Shown: in pieces, positions 1-9,761 of the stretch
Numbering within the stretch: position 1 is the stretch's first letter
How the letters are laid out: each line of letters opens with the position of its first letter
Origin: Stictocephala bisonia
Taxonomy: Eukaryota; Arthropoda; Insecta; Hemiptera; Membracidae
DNA length: 64,000 nt
Direction of reading: 5' to 3'
NCBI GenBank assembly: GCA_035578905.1
Contig: JAQJVL010001104.1
Coordinates: forward strand, 1 to 64,000
The notes under the pieces: generated by a model
What the model saw: only the letters and a program-made list of their open reading frames with translations
Told to the model about the DNA's origin: nothing
Databases searched by the model: none
Translations under genes and position numbers: made by a program

Positions 1-529
1 AGAAGAATGACCAAAATGTAATATTGTTTAGTTATAGATCAAAATAGTTTGAAAATAACTTGCTATATCAAAGTACTTATAGGTCTCTATGCTTTTTGAG
101 TATGTCATACGGCAGTAGAACTGTATCTACACGTGGTCTTACAGTACGGAATAAAAGGGTTAAGGAATTGTTTACTACTGCTTGAACTACTATTCTTTTA
201 GTAAGAAGCTTTACAACTAACAAATAATAAAAACTAAAAATTGGCTCAATTATTGAGAATTAATGATAATTGGACTGTGGACAAATGAAGGAACTTAAAA
301 CATCCGGAGAAAAAAAATATATAATATCAGATATAAAAATTTCTTCTATATAAGGCACATCACATTTGTCTACTACCAATACTACAAAATATGTCTACTA
401 CCATCTATATAAGGCACATCACATTTCATAATTTGATGTGAATGTGGACTAAAACCTCATCTAAAGCACTGTTAAGTTTCTGTAAATTTGATTAATTTTA
501 ACTTTTTAAGAATAATCAGGTCATCCTCT
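1..529. other. Non-coding AT-rich flank with a 58-bp tandem duplication
   Basis: No coding exon is recognised. A segment beginning TCTATATAAGGCACATC occurs at about 345 and again at about 403, a direct duplication of roughly 58 bp. Given the minus-strand RING-finger exon at 1905-2059, this stretch is probably intronic to that gene, which is inference. Confidence 0.4.
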
Positions 530-835
530 TCCAACATAATTTAATGGCTATTAATAAATAGCTCTTTCTAAGGAACAGTTGATCTTAGTTAATAACAATG
601 ACTACACTCGTTTATCTACACTTATCATTCGCTCATATCTTGAAGATCAGCGTCTTTTTTTATTTATTTTTTAAATGTATTTCAACACCAGATGCACTTT
701 TTATTGAGTATTCAAATTTTGTTATGGAACAATGATCCAAACCCATCAAGCTAAATTTTTTTGGACCTCCCGGGATTTGAACCCGCGACCCCGGACATTG
801 AAGTCAGAAGTACTAACCGTTAGACTAGCAAAAGT
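530..835 (-). mobile_element. tRNA-derived SINE, near full length
   Basis: On the minus strand the element opens at about 832 with a tRNA-like head. It has an A-box-like TAGTCTAACGG near 827-817 and a B-box-like GGTTCAAATCC near 784-774, followed by CGGGAGGTCC and a T/A-rich body. The tail (about 530-640) holds GTGTAGTCATTGTTA and TCCTTAGAAAG, which recur at 5690-5805 and, more diverged, at 62071-62145, so this is a dispersed family. The head is not a functional tRNA gene: the acceptor stem does not close and the sequence runs into a long unrelated body. RNA polymerase III transcription from the A and B boxes is expected for the class. Confidence 0.7.
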
Positions 836-1182
836 TAATAATGAATGAACAAATGTTGCAGGAGTGCAAAATAAATTGAACATCAAGAGCTTAAATAATC
901 TACACCCTATGTATTTTTGAAATGTTATCTCTACTAATGTCAGTCTTAGAGAAATACTCAATCAGCTAGCCTGTGGTGCTAATCAAACCAACCAATGGTC
1001 ACTGCTGCTAATGAAGTAATATGGGTGGGGCTTGCTATTGCACCGTCAGCACGTGGCCACTCGGGTTGCCATAGCAATTTTTAACTTATACACCCCCAAA
1101 AACCTTTAACAGGGTTACTAGAGTAGTACTGACCCACATACCCACCCATACATGTACAGTAGTAACCTTGATAATTTAATTA

Positions 1183-1268
1183 ATATTCCATCTAATAGGA
1201 ATATTTGTGCCTGTAATTTTATTAGTTAGTAAGGCCCGCAACCAAAACTGGTTTAAACCAACCCTTAA
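1183..1268. repeat. Fragment of an 8-bp-TSD MITE family
   Basis: The stretch around CTAATAGGAATATTTGTG, followed by GGCCCGCAACC and CTGGTTTAAAC-like sequence, matches the left halves of the MITE copies at 33866-34123 and 60548-60765. The right half and the terminal repeats are missing here, so this is a decayed fragment. Confidence 0.6.
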
Positions 1269-1422
1269 ACGTACAGTGGTACTGATTTTCAGTTAAAGGC
1301 CACCAGACGCAACTTTGTTAGATCTACGGAGTGTGTGAGGGGTACATACAATCGAGGTTGTAGGCCCAATCCTTTCCATCCAGGGGATTTGGTCTATGTA
1401 TACTAATAATGTAAACACCACC

Positions 1423-1570
1423 GTACATGAATGGGTGGGCAGGTAGGTCAACATCACCATAAGTAAATGGGTGGGCAGGTGGGCTACGTACATGAATGGG
1501 TGGGCAGGTAGGTCAACATCACCGTAAGTGAATGGGTGGGCAGGTGGGCTACGTACATGAATGGGCATGT
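1423..1570. repeat. 65-bp minisatellite (about 2.3 units)
   Basis: Units starting GTACATGAATGGGTGGGC begin at 1423, 1488 and 1553, an exact 65-bp period. Each unit contains two ATGGGTGGGCAGGT half-repeats about 33 bp apart. G-rich GGGTGGG tracts extend to about 1650. The open frames across it in both directions are artefacts of the repeat. Confidence 0.85.
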
Positions 1571-1904
1571 GGTAAATACCACCCTGCGTGTATGGGTGGT
1601 TGGGTCAACCCATCATACATATTAGGGTGTGGGTGGGTGGGTATATTTACATGTAGGACATCGATTTTTATTTCTATTAAATTATATAATTGGACCTTGC
1701 CCTCCTTGGTCCGAAGCCTTAGCTAACAAACACCTGTATTGGTGGTATTGACACCCCGCCAACATTCACTGATTAATATTATTTTACCGAGGCAAATAAG
1801 TTTAAATATCTTTGAAACTGCTTTTTGTAAGTTATGAGTTGTAAGTAAATGAGAACAATTTCGGTTAGCAAATGAAATAATACTACGGCTACAAATATAC
1901 TCAC

Positions 1905-2059
1905 CAAAATAAATGTCCACACATACTAACAACTGCTTCTTTAGCTGTGTCCAAGCAAATATTACATTCGAACATACGCTCATCCTTTTCTTTTTCTCCT
2001 CCTGAATCTTTTCTTTCCCTTGATGATGAACCAGGTGACTCTGCTGTCCCGATCACCAT
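1905..2059 (-). CDS. RNF185: RNF185/RNF5-like RING E3 ubiquitin ligase, first coding exon (partial gene)
   Basis: The exon encodes 51 residues plus two bases of codon 52. A Ser/Glu/Lys-rich N-terminus of about 30 residues leads into a C3HC4 RING core: C32-x2-C35, then C47-x-H49, with the next zinc ligand (C52) split by the intron. The exon ends ...CTGTGTGGACATTTATTTTG-like sequence directly before GTGAGT (donor at 1904-1899), so the TG supplies the first two bases of a Cys codon (phase 2). An acceptor-like TTTATTTTTAG ends at 2071, suggesting an upstream non-coding exon. Known RNF5/RNF185 proteins are ER and mitochondrial membrane-anchored ligases active in ERAD; the RING second half and the two C-terminal membrane helices must lie left of the window. 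RNF5 and RNF185 cannot be told apart from this exon. Confidence 0.85.
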
Positions 2060-2079
2060 TTTTAATTTTTCTAAAAATA

Positions 2080-3700
2080 AAGTACACAAAATAAACATCA
2101 CTTGATTCATATTGCAGCTAAATAACAATATTTTCATAGTAAAATTGTATTGTATGTGATATTTTTAAGTTCCATAATATTATCTTGTTGATTTCTTATA
2201 GATTTTAGTTATTTAGTGTACTATACTAGTAATTATAGTTTTCTGTTTAAAGTCCTTTTTCAACTAAAAAAATCACCTTTTGACCATGCATTTTATACAA
2301 TTATAACAGCTTATTATTAACCACATTTCTTTTATCGGACAAAAACTTTTGTGAAATTCCTGAAATTATATACAATTCACATCTAAATATTGTATTAGAT
2401 TACTTTGAAATATATATCCTGAAAGTAAATTTTATTGTGAACAAGAATCATCTTTCAAATAGACAAAAAAAATTGCATTTTTTAAAAATTTATAAGCGGA
2501 AGATGTATTTTGAACAAATTTGTTGAAAAAAAAGTACTATGTTCAAACGCATATATATAAAATATAAACAAATTTGTTGGATTTTTCTATATGTGATAAT
2601 GTACACCACATTCTCCCGAGGAAGTAAAAATATATAATTTGTTAGAGGTTATTTTGAAATAAATTTTTTAATTGAAAAAAAATATTGTACGCTAAACTTT
2701 TCATACAAAAATTATATTAATTATTTCTGACCTTATAACGGTTTAATAATACTATTTTCTTGCCAGAATAATAATATAGAATGACCCTGTGATCCATTCC
2801 ATTTATGAGGATGAATTTATTTTCCTGATATTTCATACGTTAATAAAGACTATTGTCTATTGTCTACGCACTTATAAAATGGGAAGCACCGTCTTGGAAG
2901 GCTGAGAATAGAAGAAGGACGTCTTCGTCTTTGTCCTCCAATTTTCCAGAGTCACCCTCTATCAAACCAACACACCAAATTACTCTCAAATTATACCATC
3001 GAATTTGATATACTTCCTTCATTCTGTGTTATTTTTTCATTAAATTACACCAATAAATGAGATTTAGATACTAAATAGTTCTAATACTTTTAGTGTCATG
3101 ATTCCAGTAAGAAAAATCAATAATGTAAGTGTGTCACGCAGGAAATTTTGTTCCAGAATACCCATTCAGTCTACAGGGTTGAAAGTTAGACCAAAGACAA
3201 TGAAATTTCCCCATCAATCTATAGTAGAACGACTTCCGTCAAGACAGCTAAGCTTCAGTCTTAGTCAAAGATGGCCAATTTAAGTTTGCGAAAGCTGCCA
3301 GTGGCAGGATTTCTGATATGTAAAGATAAAACTAGATTCTGCATCGAATGGTACATAATCACTATTCCTAGTCAAATAATCGATGATCAGTGCATATATC
3401 ATTGTAACCGGCGACTAACGTAGAATCCAGACATCTAAAACTCGGCTGTAGTGTATTAAGTGTGTACTACAACAATTATTCGCGGGCAAGTCTGCAGTAC
3501 GGCTATCTGCACCATGCCACTACAAAAACTGTGTGGTTGAACACACCAAGCCACTTTGACAGTTAATGCTTTCAGTGCCAACATCCAGTTAATCTAGGTG
3601 TTTAAAAGTATGCTAGAAATAAAAACATCCTGTAGAAGCAGACTTAAAATGTGCCAGAAGTGCAAATGTCTGGTTAAGCCAGACGTTTTCAATTAGCTTT
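2080..3700. other. AT-rich non-coding stretch
   Basis: No convincing coding exon. Sequence at about 2905-3200 (GTGTGTCACG followed by AGGAA and a T-run) loosely resembles the 5' leader of the LINE at 20417, and 2840-2865 ends TATTGTCTATTGTCT like a LINE tail. These are weak hints of old retroelement debris only. The short frame at 3098-3283 has no recognisable product. Confidence 0.3.
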
Positions 3701-3710
3701 GAAAATAATC

Positions 3711-4262
3711 AGTACATGCGTATTATACGAGTCTGCTTGAGACAAACTGTCTTCTTTAAAAAATTTAATGTATATTTTACGTCAAAAAACATTTAAAAAT
3801 CATTATTATGAAGGTTAGTATTGCCATGGACGCTGACACATGAGCTACGTGTTCGCGTCAACACCTGACGAATAAGTAACCAGTAAATGCATATTTTTTC
3901 CAATTATAATATACAAGACAAGATATTATAATATATTTGTACTCAAGACAAACTGGTCTTTCATATAAAGCATACTTTGTGTCATAAAAACATGTAAAAA
4001 CCATTATTATGAAGGCATTACTATTGCCACAGTCGCTGACACATGCGCTACGAGTTAGTGCCAACAGCTGACAATTAAATAATCAGTAAATTCCTATCCA
4101 TCCAAATATATTATATGAGAATGCTCATGATAAACTGGTCTTTCATTTAGGCCTAGATTATATTTTACGTCGTAAAATCAATATTATCAAGAAATTTTAC
4201 AATTGTCAAAGGCGCTGAGCCATGCGCTAACTTACGGGTTCATGCTAACAGCTGACGAGTAG
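3711..4262. repeat. Degenerate tandem repeat array, three units of about 170-200 bp
   Basis: Three diverged units begin at about 3711, 3880 and 4083 with CAGTA(C/A)AT. They share, in order, GAGACAAACTG/AAGACAAACTG with TCTT, a TTTACGTC- or TTTGTGTC-containing stretch, CATTATTATGAAGG, GCTGACACATG and a GCTGACGA/GACAATTAA end. Divergence between units is high, so the array is old. Confidence 0.65.
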
Positions 4263-4271
4263 AAGAAAAAT

Positions 4272-5650
4272 TGGTAACTATGCACTTTCTAGACACATCT
4301 GAAAATGCGATGTTTTGTTGAAAAAGTAGTGAAATATGGGTTTATAATTCTTGAGGAGGTTGATTTTAGCCGCAGAAAATTTCTTTTTTACCGATAAATT
4401 TAAAAACTAGTTTTTGTGATAATTAGAAAAATCTTTTTTTTTAATTGGAATATTTCAACAATGTTTTGTTTATTCTACTTGTTTTTAAATGCTGAACAAG
4501 AATATATAATTTGTTTTCCATGAAATTAATTTTTCAGCCCGAAATATACCCTTTTAACAAGTTGACTGCCATGAGGGCCACCGGTGGCCCACACAACAAT
4601 TTTAGCTCACGCCTTGAGGGCCACCGGTGGTCCTCACTAGATTTCAGCCTGGCGCCACAGCTGTTACTTTGTTAAATATTCATTGTTCCAAGTTCTGTGT
4701 TCCATGCAACCGGAAATGACCCCCCCGAGTACAGAAATAGCCGACATACGATCTTTTGCCGCCATTTTGTGAAGTTATTGATGAGGTACACCGGTGGCCC
4801 TCATGACATGGGGGCAAAACTTTACATATGCCATATGATATTATGTTTCAACTGTTTTGTTGTGATTTTTATATTTTCTTCCCGCGCACTGATCAGCTTT
4901 TGAGGTTAGGTGTTTAGTAAGTGACATTGATTCTTTTTGTGACAGAAACTAGTCTGTCTAAATGTCGTAAAAACTAGTTCAAATATATAAAAACGTATTT
5001 AGAGTTGCTTTATTTAAAAACCAGAGGACTGTTTTCTATCACATTTTATGAGCTTTCAGAATATATCATTAAAATTATGTAATACTAAAAATGGCGCTAC
5101 AATTTGTGTTTGATTTATAAAAGACGCAGGGGCCACCGGTGGCCCACATGACATCAAGTGGACATACAGTTTTACTACGGCGGCCTCAGAATGACACAAT
5201 AAATTATCTACGCTGGCAGTCAACATGTTAATTACCTAACCAAACATAACCTAATTTATTCTTATCATCTATATACTCAACAAAAGCTTATAATATGCAC
5301 TAAATTTGGGTCCCTGGCCTCCGTGGTCTGTCGGCTGTCACTGCAGCAGGAATACATGCGAGTTTGTTTTTGATGGCCAGTCATAGCCCCTATTAACATT
5401 GTGAATATAGGCACCATAGATGATTTGCTGCTAACGTATTTTCGTGTTATCTCAAGAAATAATTATCTAGACCAAAATAGTTTTAAAATTCATGTTCTGC
5501 ATGAAAAACTATATCAAAATTACAGAAAATTATTAAAAAATCATGAAAATAACGGAGATAAATCAAAAAATAACATTTTCAAATATTTAAAATTTTTGTT
5601 TTTTTTCGTATAAAACGTTATTACCCCGGAATAAAAAGTGTATTCTCATA
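4272..5650 (-). mobile_element. TIR element family, copy C, interrupted by a piggyBac-type element
   Basis: This copy is an inverse-orientation homologue of the full copy at 18938-19722. It starts TGGTAACTATGCACTTTCT at about 4271, matching the outer TIR of copy A read from its right end. It continues through CTTGAGGAG and TTTTTACCGA, is cut at 4557, and resumes at 5232 with ACCTAACCAAACATAACC. It then passes GGCCTCCGTGG and AGACCAAAATAGTTTT to GGAATAAAAAG near 5630. No transposase is encoded, so it is a non-autonomous element. It ends next to a SINE tail. Confidence 0.7.
4558..5227. mobile_element. piggyBac-type non-autonomous element, copy 1 (670 bp)
   Basis: The element is flanked by TTAA at 4554-4557 and 5228-5231. 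Its inverted ends read CAAGTTGACTGCCA and TGGCAGTCAACATG (ideal CACGTTGACTGCCA). It carries four copies of a palindromic ACCGGTGG-centred block, near 4583, 4620, 4792 and 5135. A 677-bp inverted copy lies at 50391-51067. TTAA target duplication is characteristic of piggyBac transposition. No transposase is encoded. The 61-71-residue frames in it run through repeat sequence and are not genes. Confidence 0.85.
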
Positions 5651-5689
5651 AAATGTAGACTTGATCCTACCCACTGCTGATATTTTTTT

Positions 5690-5805
5690 TTTTTTATTGG
5701 GTATAGATGAGTGTAGATGAGCGAATGTAGTCATTGTTACATACTAAGGCCGACTATTCCTTAGAAAGTGTCATTAATTAATAGCCCAATGACAAATGAA
5801 CAGCC
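5690..5805 (+). repeat. SINE tail fragment
   Basis: GAGCGAATGTAGTCATTGTTA, CCTTAGAAAGTG and TTAATAGCCCAATGACA match the minus-strand SINE tail at 530-640 and the fragment at 62071-62145. The tRNA-like head is missing. An upstream T-run at 5683-5695 abuts it. Confidence 0.65.
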
Positions 5806-7095
5806 AGTGGTTATCAGCTTAAGTCAAGATTAGCGAGGCGTCTAGAAAGCGCATAACTAAAATACTGTAAAATTATTGTTTATGAAGATAGAAACATCAA
5901 ATGTTACGCGTATATAGAAAATTAAACTGTGTTTTGAATTAGGCCCTGTATACTGTGTAATGTTTTTTTTTAATAGAAAAAACGCCAGAAACACACAACA
6001 AATTGGAAAAAAATGTTGCCGAGTAGCCTACCTAAATAAAACAAATTATTTATAGGAGCAATACAAGAATATGTAATCATAATCAGATTAATCATTAACA
6101 TTAATCCTTGGTTAATTAGCTATAATATGGTTTACAAATCTTTATTCTGACTAATGAAATAAAAAAGTTCAAGTGTTTCCCCCAAACCCTTACAATTCTA
6201 GTGAAAATGCTACATCACTTTTTATTGCACTCTAGGCTTTGTAAAAATAAGTGGAACTTTTGTAACACCCTTAAAAAAATGCTGGCACTGTCAGGGTGAA
6301 AATTAAGTGAATATAAATTGTAAGTAGGCTGATTAGTGAACAGTGTGAATGTGATAGAAAACTTTATATCCTATTTCTAATGCTGTTGTTGCAAACATCC
6401 TAAAAGTGTGTGGCCTGATTAGCTCTCATTCACACCATTGTTAGGTTGGCAGCCTAAGACCTATGGTATATAGATAGGCAGATATATTATAGACCACAAA
6501 TATAATGTACTAATTAGTTTGTAAGTTCACTAAAATAAAGATATTTAAAATTAGAAAGCACAATATTACATATTTAAATCTACTTTATCAATCAAGGCCA
6601 CTCTTATACGGTATTCCTTAAATACTCTAAAAAACCCTTACCTAATGAGAAATAAAAAACATATAATTACATATTATTATGGAATACTGAAATAAAACAA
6701 TATACAAATTCTGAAAGATCTACCTGTTATCTAAAACCTTTATCTGATTATGATAATCCAATTACAAACACATCACTCCACTTAAATCTTGACATGGACA
6801 GACAATTGGAATTTGGAAGGGAAGAATGACAGATGGATAAGTGAAGTTGTGAATATTATACAAAAAACACATTAACGTAGGATCACATGGTCATGACCAA
6901 CTTAAGGCGTCAAATTCTAGATTATTTACAGTAGAACACTGTAGCAATTGCATATCATGTAACAAAAATAAAATAGGCAAATTCTTTACTTGTAAAACCA
7001 AGTATATTTGTAGAATCGTTCCCTTTAATCCTATACCACTTTTTAAATCACAATTTGTAGATCTTTTCACTATATTATATGAAAAAAATAATGTG
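5806..7095. other. AT-rich non-coding stretch
   Basis: No coding frame, terminal repeat or tandem structure is recognised. It probably contains decayed repeats too diverged to classify by eye. Confidence 0.3.
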
Positions 7096-7099
7096 CAGT

Positions 7100-7245
7100 T
7101 GTTATTTTACTGATCCTTATAATGGTGCACAGACGCAAGCAATCGAAAGTACTTGGCGTCGGTAAAAACTGCGGAATTAAGAGTAATATGGAACCAGGCA
7201 TGTAAGGCTAGACTCCTACTTGTACGAGTTCATGATGTGGTGTTG
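7100..7245 (+). pseudogene. Merlin/ISXO2-like (IS1595-type) transposase relic
   Basis: Read in one frame from about 7102, the sequence gives FTDPYNGAQTQAIESTWRR, a stop, then KLRN, two more stops, and RLDSYLYEFM before further stops. The GAxTQxIESTWR block with a downstream LDSYLxEFMW block is the signature of the ISXO2-like DDE domain; the E of IEST is the third catalytic acid in that family. Only the C-terminal portion is visible and it is riddled with stops, so it is an old fragment. No terminal repeats were found. Confidence 0.55.
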
Positions 7246-7399
7246 ACATGATGGGAAGAGCTCCCTCTGAACTCTGAACGCATGAAGAAATAATGCGTAT
7301 TATCTGTTAGTATTAACCTTCTTCGTTCGTATGTTAAACGAGTAATTAAAACCTCTCTGGACATATGGTTAGCAATTTTGGGAGACGAGTAGTGAATCA

Positions 7400-8562
7400 A
7401 ATATTTCTTTATTTCTTTATCAACGGTAAACCACTTTTGTACATAGTGTAATAATAATACATGGCATCATAAAGTTTATCTAAATCTACAACGGAACTTT
7501 CTAAGACTACTATGATAGATACAATAATACAAGACCATGACAGCAAATAGTTCAGTAGAAGTACATCATAAATGGCATTGTATAATGTATATATGCAGTA
7601 TAATGAACAATGATAACTTATGTGACAATAATACAATAACAACAGATTACATTAAATAGCAAGATACATGTTTATCTAAATCTACAACAGAACTTAGACT
7701 ACAATGATAGATACAATAATACAAGATCATGACAATAAATAGTTCAGTAGAAGTACATCATAAATGGCATTGTATAATGTATATATGCAGTATAATGAAC
7801 AATGATAACTTATGTGACAATAATACAATAACAACAGATTACATTAAATAGCAAGATACATGTTTATCTAAATCTACAACAGAACTTTCTAGACTACTAT
7901 GATAGATACAATAATACAAGAACATGACAGCAAATAGTTCAGTAGAAGTACATCATAAATGGCATTGTATAATGTATATATGCAGTATAATGAACAATGA
8001 TAACTTATGTGACAATAATACAATAACAACAGATTACATTAAATAGCAAGATACATGTTTATCTAAATCTACAACAGAACTTAGACTACAATGATAGATA
8101 CAATAATACAAGATCATGACAATAAATAGTTCAGTAGAAGTACATCATAAATGGCATTGTATAATGTATATATGCAGTATAATGAACAATGATAACTTAT
8201 GTGACAATAATACAATAACAACAGATTACATTACATAGCACGATACATGTTTATCTAAATCTACAACAGAACTTAGACTACAATGATAGATACAATAATA
8301 CAAGATCATGACAACAAATAGTTCAGTAGAAGTACATCATAAATGGCATTGTATAATGTATATATGCAGTATAATGAACAATGATAACTTATGTGACAAT
8401 AACGACAGATTACATTAAATAGCAAGATACATGAGTAACAATGGTAACTTATACAAGTATCAATATATATATACAATCCATCCACACACCCACAATATGT
8501 ATAATCACATTCGCCCCATACAAGATGCTAATACAAGTTCAATTCTCCAAGCTGCAAGATTT
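7400..8562 (-). repeat. LINE 3' tail containing a five-unit ~190-bp tandem array
   Basis: Units starting TTTATCTAAATCTACAAC (plus strand) begin at 7475, 7671, 7863, 8058 and 8250, giving lengths 196, 192, 195, 192 and 184 bp. Units 1 and 3 share one subtype (ACTTTCT.AGACTACTATG with ATGACAGCAAAT). Units 2 and 4 share another (ACTTAGACTACAATG with ATGACAATAAAT), and unit 5 is closest to the latter. The array lies between the LINE stop codon at 8563 (minus strand) and an A-rich tail with AATAAAG near 7420-7401, whose CCGTTGATAAAG context resembles the 3' end of the LINE at 26010-26051. It therefore appears to be part of the retroelement's 3' untranslated region. Confidence 0.75.
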
Positions 8563-9171
8563 TCAGGTTGCAGAATTCAATAATCTCATGAGGCTTCTAC
8601 GAAATGATTGGGGGGAGGAACCAAAAAAATCAACAGCATCAGACAAAGCATTGCCCTCTCTCGTTATCCGGGGAACACAACTGTAGTGGCTGTACAGGTA
8701 AGGAGATGCTCGTTTGGCAAATATGTCCTTGGAGCGAGTGGACGCCGGAATCCGAAACTCAATCATGGACAAAAAGTCAGAGCAGTCAATGGCACCATTC
8801 ACCAACTTGTGAAGCAGCAGGATATCAGCCATCTTCCTTCTGGTCGCCAAGAGAGGGAGACCAAATGTGGTCCTAAGAGAGTCAACAGGTGTCTCAAGGT
8901 ATTGGTATCCGAGACGCATGCCTATGAGCCTTATGGCTCGGATCTGAACAGACTCCAGGATATTAATGTGGCCAGCTTGATATGGACACTAGACGACTGA
9001 CGAGTATTCTAGGATAGGTCGTATTAAGGTTTTGAAAAGTATAGCCAGTGTCGATGGAGACTGGAAGTCATAGGATGCTCTGTACAAGAATCCCATAAGA
9101 GAGTTGGCTCTACTACATATGTATGAAATGTGATCCCACGGGCTAAGGCTGGAGGACATAATTACTCCCAG
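8563..9171 (-). pseudogene. LINE A reverse transcriptase C-terminal part (3' side of the Pao insertion)
   Basis: The minus-strand frame continues the LINE reading frame broken at 17047. From the target duplication it reads through the conserved YADD-distal RT thumb region into the typical LINE C-terminal domain (IRLIGMRLGYQ, then RSKDIFAKRASPYLYS, ending MRLLNSAT). One in-frame TAG lies at 8991-8989, where the family has Trp before a CPYQ-like motif. Otherwise the frame is open for about 200 codons. Plus-strand frames over 8441-9000 are shadows. The same family, more decayed, occupies 20417-26051. Confidence 0.85.
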
Positions 9172-9743
9172 TGTTTAGTATTCTTAAGTTAGCATAAGTA
9201 TATATATATCTATTATTTTTAATTGTCTTCAATGTATGTTATATTCTCTGTATGTTGGTACTACTTGGACAATATGGCATGGAGGTTAGAAGGTTTCCCC
9301 CTCTCTCTTATTGTAAAACCGCGCAAAACCCCCTCTTCCCTTGCCGCGAGACAGACAGAGTCAGTGCTTTCCTGCTTTCCTAACTCTCGACCAGTGCGCG
9401 TGCTATTGGGGTGTGCGGGTGTGTAACAAAATAGTGTGTGTGTGACAATCCTTGTTTCTTCGGAATCACTCCTACCAGAACTTCTCTCTTCTCATCGTGC
9501 TCGCCCCGGGGTCATCACACAGCGGTGGAATACCCAACCGACAACCAGCCAAGTGGGTTATATTTTCACCTTACATCAGCTCAAGGTACTGTCTGCTTTC
9601 TATCTCTATATATATTTACCGTCTTATCTCTTCCCCTCACCGTCTTAATCGGTATATATTAAGTGGTCCTTCGCCCCCTATGTATTTTTTGTATAATCTA
9701 TAATTAATGTGATAAAGTCTCATTCTCTCACGGTTCCTAAACA
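9172..9743 (+). repeat. 5' LTR of the Bel-Pao element
   Basis: Bounded by TG and CA with a short inverted TGTTTAG...CTAAACA end. A TATATATATA stretch at about 9199-9208 is a candidate core promoter. It contains an 8-bp duplication (CTTTCCTG) absent from the 3' LTR. The short frames in it are repeated in the 3' LTR and are not genes. Confidence 0.93.
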
Positions 9744-9761
9744 TGGTCCTTACGAGCCGCA
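9744..9761 (+). other. Candidate primer binding site
   Basis: The sequence immediately after the 5' LTR begins TGGTCCTTACGAGCCGC. A TGG start directly at the LTR edge fits complementarity to a tRNA 3' CCA end. The tRNA was not identified. Confidence 0.55.

Noticed and set aside
763..832. Possible functional tRNA gene on the minus strand (A and B boxes)
   Set aside because: The acceptor stem does not pair and the sequence continues into a body and tail shared with other dispersed fragments, so it is the head of a SINE.
746..961. 71-codon minus-strand frame
   Set aside because: It runs through the SINE head and flank and has no protein family features.
2905..3200. 5' leader of a LINE B relative
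   Set aside because: Similarity to 20820-20905 is limited to a few short blocks; not strong enough to annotate as an element.
7475..8433. CRISPR-like or phage-type repeat array
   Set aside because: Units are ~190 bp without spacers, in a eukaryotic retroelement tail; the rest of the window is animal DNA.
8441..9000. Plus-strand frames of 81-130 codons
   Set aside because: Shadows of the minus-strand LINE A C-terminal frame.
9223..9703. Short frames in the LTRs (also at 16533-17006)
   Set aside because: Repeated because the LTRs are repeated; no gag/pol or accessory motif, and they overlap in three frames.
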